Notes under the pieces: generated by a model | Databases searched by the model: none | Told to the model about the DNA's origin: nothing | Seen by the model: the letters and a program-made list of their open reading frames with translations, nothing else | Source: Chrysochromulina tobinii | Taxonomy: Eukaryota > Haptophyta > Prymnesiales > Chrysochromulinaceae | Length of the DNA stretch: 20,239 bases | NCBI GenBank assembly: GCA_001275005.1 | Contig: JWZX01000554.1 | Coordinates: 1 to 20,239, forward strand | Direction of reading: 5' to 3' | Part shown: positions 14,952-20,239 of the stretch, in pieces | Numbering within the stretch: position 1 is the first letter of the stretch | Layout: each line of letters starts with the position of its first letter | Translations under genes and position numbers: made by a program

Positions 14952-16889
14952 TCACATGATCGAGCACGGCTCGCCCGAACACAATCGAGACGGCTTGGTG
15001 CCACTGTCATGCCGTGGCGATTCGACGACCTCATCGACTGCTCCGTCCGCTAGTTCGTAGTCGATGCCCGCCTCTGTGTCGTTCACACTCCAGCCTGGGC
15101 ACTCGCCGAGGCCGTTGCCCTCTGCCGCGTCATATGAATCCATGGCATCCGACGGCAGCGGTAGCTGTGGCGGTGGCTGTGGCATGGTCGTGAGCCAGTA
15201 GATTTCGCAAAGGACCGACGCTGCCGAGGTGGGCATCAGGTTCAGGCGCAAGGCTGACGCGCTCTTCGCGCCCGTGCCAGTGCTGGTGCCATTCGCACCA
15301 TTCCATATGACGTGCTTCCAGCGGCACAGGAGCCCTCGAGGACAGATGCCCTCCTGGAACTTTCGGCAATAGTCGTCTGGGATGCCATCGGGGAGACTCG
15401 GCACCGGTTCGACAGGAGCACTCCCCTCTGCGGCGACCTTTCCAGCAGTGGCATTGCCACCAGCGTTGCCGGTGGCCTCCTCCTGGTCCTCCTCGTCCTC
15501 CCACGCACCGTCCTCTTTATCCTCTGCTAGCCGGGGCTTCACCCAGGGCGCGGGCGGCGGCTGCGGGGCTGGTAGAGGGAGCGGCTCGAGACTGGGTCGA
15601 TCGTCGAGCACGTCGGCCGCCTCGGGCCCGGCCATCTCGCACTCGACTAAGCAATCGCCCACCAAATCTACCACCGACCGCGTGAGCAGCTTCTCGCGAT
15701 CGAGGAGCATGCGCCCAGTTGCCTGGGACCACTTACGGCTGAAGCGAGTGTTGTGGAACAGGCTGGTGAGCGGCGTGAGGAGCGCGCGCGCACAGCCCTC
15801 AGGCGTCGTCTCGTCCCAGTTGGCCGGCTGTGCGATCGCGCAGTAGGCCGTGTACTTGTCGAGCACCTCACGTCGTGAGGGGACCTGCTCTCCGATCTGC
15901 TCCCCGCCGTACACGAGCGCCGATCGTGCAAACATGAACGGGTCGGCGTTGGCGCGCCGGCCGAGCATGACGCCGTGCACGCCCTGCCGGATAAAGAGCT
16001 GAGCTTCCTCGAGCGACCGGATGCCGCCGTTCATGCTGAACTTGATCTGTGGGAAAAGGGCGACCAGCCGAAGAACCCAGTCATGTTTGAGCGGAGGCAC
16101 CGAGCGGTTCTTGATAGTGTCGAGGTCGAGCATAGCCTTGCGCGCATGCATGATGAAGTGCGTCACGCCCGCCGCCGACACTGTCGTCACGAACTCGACC
16201 AACTCCTCCCACGAGTCGCGATGGTCGACGCCGAGCCGGCACTTGACCGTGACCGGCACGTGCGTGTAGCCTGCCTTCGTGAGGGCGGCGCGCATGGACG
16301 CGCAGCACGCGGCGACGAGCGCGGGCTCAAACATGAGCCGCGCGCCGTACGTGATCCTCGACCTGCCTTTCCGCTGCGCAGGGCAACCGCAGTTGAGGTT
16401 GATCTCGTCGTAGCCTTGGGCGGCGCCGTGCACGGCGGCGCGCGCAAGGCTCTCCGGGTTGGAGCCTCCCAGCTGCAGCACGATCGGGTGCTCCTCGGGC
16501 GAAAACCCGATGATCGAGCCGACGGTGCGCTGCCGCACGTTCTTCTGCCCCTCCTGGCACTCGCGCTCACCCGGGTGGTTGTAAAGGATGGCTCTGTCCC
16601 ACGTCATCTCCGTCCAGAGCATCGGCAGCGGCGAGATGCAGCGGATGAGAAAGCGGAAGTGGCGGTCGGTCACATCGATCATCGGCGCGATCGCGAGTAA
16701 CGGCCGGCGAGCGGCGAGTGACACTCCGTCGGCCACTCCGTCGTGGGCATTGGGCATTGGTGGCCTCTCCACTCCGTCGTCGGCGTTGGGCATTCGGCAC
16801 GTATCGGGAGAGCCCAGGTACGCGCAAAACCCTCGAAACTGAATTGTCATCGAACCCGGTCCCGGCTCGGCGTACATGTACATGCACAT
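14952..16889 (-). CDS. DusA-type tRNA-dihydrouridine synthase with C-terminal CCCH zinc finger and CaaX box
   Basis: Dus enzymes use FMN and NADPH to reduce uridine to dihydrouridine in the tRNA D-loop. From the first ATG (16889) the product is 645 residues. The FMN-binding TIM barrel has DusA wording: APMIDVTDRHFRFLIR, EEHPIVLQLGGSNPESLA, GYDEINLNCGCP (catalytic Cys169), VPVTVKCRLGVDHRDS, HARKA (FMN phosphate and tRNA contacts, about 248-252), FSMNGGIRSLEEA and GVMLGRRANADPF. After an acidic Pro-rich linker, residues 508-526 form a CCCH zinc finger (C-x7-C-x5-C-x3-H, CRKFQEGICPRGLLCRWKH). Eukaryotic Dus3 carries CCCH fingers at the N-terminus; here the enzyme is DusA-like and the finger is C-terminal. 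The last four residues are CSIM, a classical farnesylation CaaX motif. The N-terminus has several Met codons (M-C-M-Y-M) and a 12-codon tandem repeat, so the exact start is uncertain. Confidence 0.88.
   Translation of the reverse strand: MCMYMYAEPGPGSMTIQFRGFCAYLGSPDTCRMPNADDGVERPPMPNAHDGVADGVSLAARRPLLAIAPMIDVTDRHFRFLIRCISPLPMLWTEMTWDRAILYNHPGERECQEGQKNVRQRTVGSIIGFSPEEHPIVLQLGGSNPESLARAAVHGAAQGYDEINLNCGCPAQRKGRSRITYGARLMFEPALVAACCASMRAALTKAGYTHVPVTVKCRLGVDHRDSWEELVEFVTTVSAAGVTHFIMHARKAMLDLDTIKNRSVPPLKHDWVLRLVALFPQIKFSMNGGIRSLEEAQLFIRQGVHGVMLGRRANADPFMFARSALVYGGEQIGEQVPSRREVLDKYTAYCAIAQPANWDETTPEGCARALLTPLTSLFHNTRFSRKWSQATGRMLLDREKLLTRSVVDLVGDCLVECEMAGPEAADVLDDRPSLEPLPLPAPQPPPAPWVKPRLAEDKEDGAWEDEEDQEEATGNAGGNATAGKVAAEGSAPVEPVPSLPDGIPDDYCRKFQEGICPRGLLCRWKHVIWNGANGTSTGTGAKSASALRLNLMPTSAASVLCEIYWLTTMPQPPPQLPLPSDAMDSYDAAEGNGLGECPGWSVNDTEAGIDYELADGAVDEVVESPRHDSGTKPSRLCSGEPCSIM
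16722..16793 (-). repeat. 36-bp in-frame duplication at Dus N-terminus
   Basis: Two 12-codon units encode MPNADDGVERPP and MPNAHDGVADGV; the DNA shares cactccgtcgt and ttgggcatt blocks. The repeat precedes the catalytic barrel and probably lies in a non-conserved leader. Confidence 0.75.
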
Positions 16890-16894
16890 GTACA
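16877..16894. promoter_or_regulatory. Palindrome TGTACATG-CA-CATGTACA at the Dus start
   Basis: A perfect 8-bp inverted repeat with a 2-bp spacer overlaps the first Met codons of the Dus gene. It sits at one edge of the 57-bp gap (16890-16946) to the divergent plastid-protein gene. That gap also has AAATAAATGAAT (16894-16905). A shared bidirectional promoter is inferred from the spacing. Confidence 0.4.
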
Positions 16895-16946
16895 AATAAA
16901 TGAATTTTCCTCGGAACTTTCATGGGGCGGATTCTGAGTCCGACTC

Positions 16947-17669
16947 ATGCTGAGTCTCGCATTGCTCGTCGGCACAGCGAGCGCCTTCCGGATGCCTATA
17001 TCGTTCCATCTCCATCCGCACGTAGACGGTGCATGTCCACGCACGCATGCCCTTCGCATGCAGGAAGTTGAGCCGGCGCAGTTCGAGCCACAAGGCGACC
17101 CTGTCCAGTTTGCCATTCTGGCGCTCGCAGTGGCCGTGCCGTTTGGCTATTGGTGGTACATCACCGTCCCCGAGGCGAGGCTTGCACTCAGCAAAGACAA
17201 GCGTCTCGGCGACACCGGCGCTTACATTGAAGAGCTGGCGCGAAGTGACGAGGCGAGGCCCGTTGAGCGATGGTTCTTTTCGAAGTGGCTCAAGCAGGCG
17301 CCGAAGAAGCGCACTGCGCGCACGGAGGCGGCAAGCATGTTGAGCACCGCCCCCACCATGGCTGCGGTGGCCATGGTGGAGCCGACACATCCGGAGACTG
17401 CGGCCGAGAGCGCGGCGGCTCCCGAGCAGCCTTCAGCGGTGCAAAAGCGCGAGGCCTCCCTGGAGCAGCTCTTCAGGCCTGCAAGCCTCAAGAGCAATGC
17501 GACGCCCAAGTTCTTCAGCGGCGACAACCCTATCGTCGTCACGACTGGCGCGCTGCTCGCTGCCGGCATCTTTGCGACAGTGGCGAAGGAGAACGGGCAG
17601 CTGGCGGCCGACTTACTCGTCATTTGCATTGGTTTGATCTTCGGTGCGACGCGGCTGACGCTCAAATGA
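16947..17669 (+). CDS. Plastid-targeted membrane protein of unknown function (ASAF presequence)
   Basis: A 240-residue protein. Residues 1-13 form a short hydrophobic signal peptide (MLSLALLVGTASA) with the predicted cleavage site ASA/F. Phe after the cleavage site is the hallmark of nucleus-encoded proteins imported into secondary red-type plastids. A transit-peptide-like stretch follows (about 14-40). One transmembrane helix lies at about 53-72 (VQFAILALAVAVPFGYWWY), followed by a charged segment VPEARLALSKDKRLGDTGAYIEE and PVERWFFSKWLKQ. A Pro/Ala-rich linker comes next, and two hydrophobic segments close the protein (195-212 and 219-236). Membrane residence in the plastid is well supported; I do not recognise the family. 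The ATG at 16947 is preceded in the other direction by the Dus gene only 57 bp away. Confidence 0.75.
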   Translation: MLSLALLVGTASAFRMPISFHLHPHVDGACPRTHALRMQEVEPAQFEPQGDPVQFAILALAVAVPFGYWWYITVPEARLALSKDKRLGDTGAYIEELARSDEARPVERWFFSKWLKQAPKKRTARTEAASMLSTAPTMAAVAMVEPTHPETAAESAAAPEQPSAVQKREASLEQLFRPASLKSNATPKFFSGDNPIVVTTGALLAAGIFATVAKENGQLAADLLVICIGLIFGATRLTLK

Positions 17670-17755
17670 ATTCTGAGGGAGCGGGCGGCGCAGCGCACCG
17701 CCCCGTGGCACGCGACGGCGCGCGCAGACTCCTGATTTTGTGCAACGCGCTGTTC

Positions 17756-17771
17756 TGTCATGGTATCATGT
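17756..17771. repeat. 16-bp repeat, copy 1 (copy 2 at 18091-18106)
   Basis: TGTCATGGTATCATGT occurs twice, exactly, 335 bp apart in the same orientation in noncoding DNA. The flanks differ, so the repeat is limited to the 16 bases. Confidence 0.8.
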
Positions 17772-17773
17772 AA

Positions 17774-17792
17774 TAAGTAAGTAAGTAAGTAA
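17774..17792. repeat. (TAAG)n microsatellite
   Basis: Four TAAG units and a partial fifth lie about 105 bp after the stop of the plastid-protein gene. Confidence 0.95.
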
Positions 17793-18014
17793 AACAACGC
17801 CAACTACTGGCAGGTGGCAGCGCACACGTGGCGCGGGAGGTCTCCCCGCCCAGGCATACGTGATACGAAGCGTGTACGGTGTTCAACAACACGGGAGTTG
17901 AAGCAGATGAAAGCCATCAGTCAACCCACGGTTGCGGCTCGAGACTGCGGGGTTAACACAGGTGCCCTTATCGCCCGATCTCGTAGCCGAGCGCTCCATT
18001 GCATGCGGGACGCA

Positions 18015-18037
18015 CTCTCTCTTTCTCTCTCTCTCTC
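18015..18037. repeat. (CT)n microsatellite
   Basis: A nearly pure CT dinucleotide run of 23 bases with one TTT interruption; followed by tgtctcgtctcgtctcg pentamers. Confidence 0.9.
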
Positions 18038-18273
18038 CTGCCTCTGTCTCGTCTCGTCTCGCCGCGCCGCCCGCCGACTGGGCGCCCGCGTGTCATGGTA
18101 TCATGTGTTCTGTGTGTCACATACGTACGGGTATGGCGCCAGAAGATGAATTTTGTCAAATGAGTATGAATCCGCAATGTTGGTTTCTCTACCACTCGCG
18201 GCGGCACACAAAAATACTGTGAATGGGTGTGAACCCCAAAACCGCCTCTGAAAAATCATGAAAAATCTGGATG

Positions 18274-18281
18274 TTTAAATA
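18274..18281 (+). promoter_or_regulatory. TATA-like box (TTTAAATA) of second EF-hand gene
   Basis: TTTAAATAG lies 104 bp before the ATG at 18378, the same distance as TATAAATAG before the kinesin ATG (7747 to 7851). The matched spacing supports a real core-promoter element. Confidence 0.5.
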
Positions 18282-18377
18282 GGATGGACGGCTCCTGTTC
18301 CAAATACGTAGGGTTGACATCTGATTAGGGTTGGAAACTTGAACACGAAGGAAAAGTCCAAAAGCTCGAAATCTTCC

Positions 18378-19577
18378 ATGCTCCACAAGACTCAGCTCGT
18401 CTCCTCACAACCTGGCCCCGCCACGTCCGCGAGGATGCGGTGGTCCATGCCCCACCCGCGCAGCTTCCGAAAGTGGTCCTTTGCGCCGGTTGTGCACCCG
18501 AACCCTCCTTCTTTTCCTCAGCCACTCCTTGGACGTGCTGCCGTCCAACGCAAGAAAAAGGCCGCGTTCTCCATCTCCAGCGATGAGCTCTTCGCCGTGG
18601 CCGAGAAATTGAAAGGGATTGCGGCAACACTCGAGGCTCAAGTAGAGCAGCCAACACTGGAGATCCAGATTGGGTACATGCTGCTGGATGGTGCCATTAC
18701 CATCCCGCAGTGTATCAAGTTGTGGGACCCCAAAGGGAAGGGTGAGGTTATGAAGGGCAGCATGAAGAATAATCTGCGCGCCATGGGCTTCAGCGTGCCA
18801 GGCGGTGAAGTCGACGCTCTCTTCGATTCGTGGGATTCTGACAAGGGCGGCATGCTCGATCTCAAGGAGCTCAACGAGTGCCTCGCGGGTGCAATGAAGA
18901 AGGCTCAGAAGAACAGGAGTGCGCCTAACCCGTCGCGGGACAAGGCGAAGGAGATTCGCCAAAAGGCGCAGGAGGCGGAGGAAGCGGCCAATCTCTCCAT
19001 TCGGGCTATGGAGCTCGAGGACGAGCTCCAAAAAATGATCGCCGACATGGACAAGCGCGCTGACCTTCGCCTCGGCGCATTGCTGCAGGCCCGCATGGTG
19101 AAGCCGGCCGCTGTCGTGACCAGCTGGGGCTCGAGCCGTGGTGAGCACGCTGGCGAGCTCTCAAAGGCAGACTTTCGGAACGCCGTGATCCGGCTCTTCA
19201 AGGGGCTTCCTCCGATCAAGACACGTAGTGAAGACCACAAAGCCACAACGGTGAGTACGCCGCCTGCTACCGAGAGGCTCGGTACGCGCCTTTCTTCCCA
19301 GTCGGCGGCTGATGAATCGGCGGAGCAAGCTGCGCTTGCGGCAGAGATCGACGGTGTCTTTGATATTTTCGACGCGGACCACGGCGGCTACCTGGATGCG
19401 GAGGAGGCCCTGAATATGATCAAGCAGTTACAGCTGATTGGCAACAAGGCGGCGACCGAGCGGCGTTCGAAGGAATACGAGGTGTTTACGACACGTGCGA
19501 GGGCGAATCGAATGGGCATGTCCGTGAGGCAGGCTGCTGCACAACTCGATACGATGCAGAACCCAATGGCATGCTGA
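18378..19577 (+). CDS. EF-hand calcium-binding protein, paralogue of the 1264-3054 gene
   Basis: A 399-residue protein (382 if 19251-19301 is spliced out). The first about 70 residues are basic and Ser/Pro-rich and could be a targeting or disordered leader. Two copies of the module seen at 1264-3054 follow. Copy one has the segment QIGYMLLDGAIT to LWDPKGKGEV and a canonical loop DSDKGGMLDLKE (153-164). An Ala/Glu/Lys coiled coil (about 180-230) follows. Copy two has LRLGALLQARMVK to SWGSSRGEHAGELSKADFR, then a longer spacer and the loop DADHGGYLDAEE (332-343). Acidic residues at loop positions 1, 3, 9 and 12 predict calcium binding. The start is the first ATG; the frame is open upstream only to a TTG at 18339. 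There is no SH3-like domain, unlike the first paralogue. Role unknown. Confidence 0.82.
   Translation: MLHKTQLVSSQPGPATSARMRWSMPHPRSFRKWSFAPVVHPNPPSFPQPLLGRAAVQRKKKAAFSISSDELFAVAEKLKGIAATLEAQVEQPTLEIQIGYMLLDGAITIPQCIKLWDPKGKGEVMKGSMKNNLRAMGFSVPGGEVDALFDSWDSDKGGMLDLKELNECLAGAMKKAQKNRSAPNPSRDKAKEIRQKAQEAEEAANLSIRAMELEDELQKMIADMDKRADLRLGALLQARMVKPAAVVTSWGSSRGEHAGELSKADFRNAVIRLFKGLPPIKTRSEDHKATTVSTPPATERLGTRLSSQSAADESAEQAALAAEIDGVFDIFDADHGGYLDAEEALNMIKQLQLIGNKAATERRSKEYEVFTTRARANRMGMSVRQAAAQLDTMQNPMAC
19251..19301 (+). other. Candidate in-frame 51-nt intron in EF-hand gene
   Basis: GTGAGT at 19251 and cctttcttcccag ending at 19301 are consensus splice sites. The segment is phase 0, 51 nt and free of stops, so retained and spliced forms both keep the frame. 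It lies within the spacer that makes the last module longer than its three relatives. Confidence 0.5.
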
Positions 19578-19718
19578 TGTGCTGTGGCAGCATGAGGCTG
19601 CATGTGGCTCGCCCCCCGCGGCCCGCTGAGCGGTCGCACGACAAGCTTGAATGACGAGCAAGAGGAATGATCGATTGATCGTGCGTGGAAGCGCCCCCGT
19701 TCGCCTTGCTAGGCAAAC

Positions 19719-19752
19719 GTGAGGTGCGCTCGTGCAAGATGTGAGGTGCGCT
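19719..19752. repeat. GTGAGGTGCGCT direct repeat, 22-bp period
   Basis: The 12-mer occurs at 19719-19730 and 19741-19752 in the 3' flank of the EF-hand gene. Confidence 0.85.
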
Positions 19753-20175
19753 TGATGTGTACGGGATGCTGGCGAGGGTCTTTGAGTGCGGACGAGGTGA
19801 GTCCCAACACCTCAAAAAATGTACGGTAGTATGGCGCCGCGCGTGTTCACAGCTCGTCAGGCGTTCCGGCGCGCGGTCTCGGTTGGTTCTTGGTGTCGAT
19901 TCTTGGTGTTGCGGCGCGTGCGGCGGCTGTCAACATGCAGTAGATGCATGAACGCCTCGTGTACGCTGCCATTTGGCATGTACCATGTCGTGTTTACTTA
20001 TCGACTTGACATACCCGCGGCCGGAACCGATTAGGCATTAGCTTACCCCGCGTGGTCGCGCGGGGGATTCCCGGGCACGGGCGCCATAACGGAACCCGGG
20101 CGCGCGCGTCGTGGCGCGTCGCCGTGCGCGCGCGCGCGCGCTGCGCGGCCCGGGCCAACTGAGCAGTAAAGTGGG

Positions 20176-20193
20176 GGAATCTAGCAAGATTCC
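20176..20193. other. Hairpin GGAATCT-AGCA-AGATTCC
   Basis: A perfect 7-bp stem with a 4-nt loop, followed within 21 bp by another hairpin. No adjacent gene explains it inside the window. Confidence 0.5.
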
Positions 20194-20213
20194 TGACATG
20201 TCCGGATTTCCGA

Positions 20214-20239
20214 GACCCTCCTTGGTGTCCGGGAGGGTC
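20214..20239. other. Hairpin GACCCTCC/GGAGGGTC at window end
   Basis: An 8-bp perfect stem with a 10-nt loop closes the window. It may extend beyond the edge. Confidence 0.5.

Larger units (their letters stand above)
17670..18377. other. Intergenic region with microsatellites and a repeated 16-mer
   Basis: No gene is recognised. It holds (TAAG)n, (CT)n, two exact copies of TGTCATGGTATCATGT (17756-17771 and 18091-18106) and the TTTAAATAG promoter box of the following EF-hand gene. The TTG-initiated extension of that gene (18339) is not supported. Confidence 0.6.
19578..20239. other. Noncoding right flank with repeats and hairpins
   Basis: No gene is recognised. It contains a 22-bp-period repeat (19719-19752), a (CG)n-rich stretch near 20098-20142 with CCCGGG motifs, and two hairpins at 20176-20193 and 20214-20239. 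The second hairpin ends exactly at the window edge, so its context is cut. Confidence 0.55.

Noticed and set aside
18339-18377. TTG-initiated extension of the second EF-hand protein
   Set aside because: No ATG; the ATG at 18378 is 104 bp after a TATA-like box.
1-20239. Mobile element, virus, CRISPR or bacterial operon
   Set aside because: No transposase, reverse transcriptase, capsid, long terminal repeat, regular repeat-spacer array or operon spacing was seen; gene content and introns are eukaryotic.

Overview
This is nuclear DNA of a microbial eukaryote, most likely an alga with a secondary red-type plastid (haptophyte-like; a stramenopile is possible). Eleven protein genes lie on both strands with no operon logic. 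Genes for importin alpha, Ufm1 conjugation, an ER J-protein and a kinesin are eukaryotic. Several genes read correctly only if spliceosomal introns are removed. One product starts with a signal peptide ending in an ASAF motif, typical of plastid targeting across four membranes. GC is high, with long low-complexity stretches in coding DNA. No rRNA, tRNA, CRISPR array, transposase or viral gene was recognised.

Left part (1-6373): the last exon of importin alpha (+) enters from the left edge. A two-EF-hand protein with an SH3-like N-terminal domain and a coiled-coil tail follows (+), then a DNAJC16/ERdj8-like ER membrane J-protein with a thioredoxin fold (+), split by a probable GC-AG intron.

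Middle (6374-11902): a METTL13-type methyltransferase (-) and a divergent kinesin motor protein (+) share a 235-bp intergenic region with a clear TATA-like box. About 1.07 kb without a recognisable gene separates the kinesin from a leucine-zipper protein (-) whose ATG is reached only through a very short (38 nt) candidate intron.

Right part (12161-20239): an Obg-family GTPase (-) is divergent from UFC1, the E2 of UFMylation (+). UFC1 converges on a DusA-type tRNA-dihydrouridine synthase (-) that carries a C-terminal CCCH zinc finger and ends in the CaaX box CSIM. The synthase is divergent, with only 57 bp between start codons, from a small plastid-targeted membrane protein (+). A second EF-hand protein (+), built from the same module as the first, is the last gene; about 660 bp of hairpin- and repeat-bearing noncoding DNA follows.

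The genes do not form one pathway. They are housekeeping and lineage-specific genes packed head-to-head and tail-to-tail. The most unusual items are the potentially prenylated zinc-finger tRNA-dihydrouridine synthase, the four-copy EF-hand module shared by two genes, the kinesin with eroded switch motifs, the Obg GTPase with a minisatellite inside its G domain, and the very short or start-codon-splitting introns. All were read by eye, without database searches.
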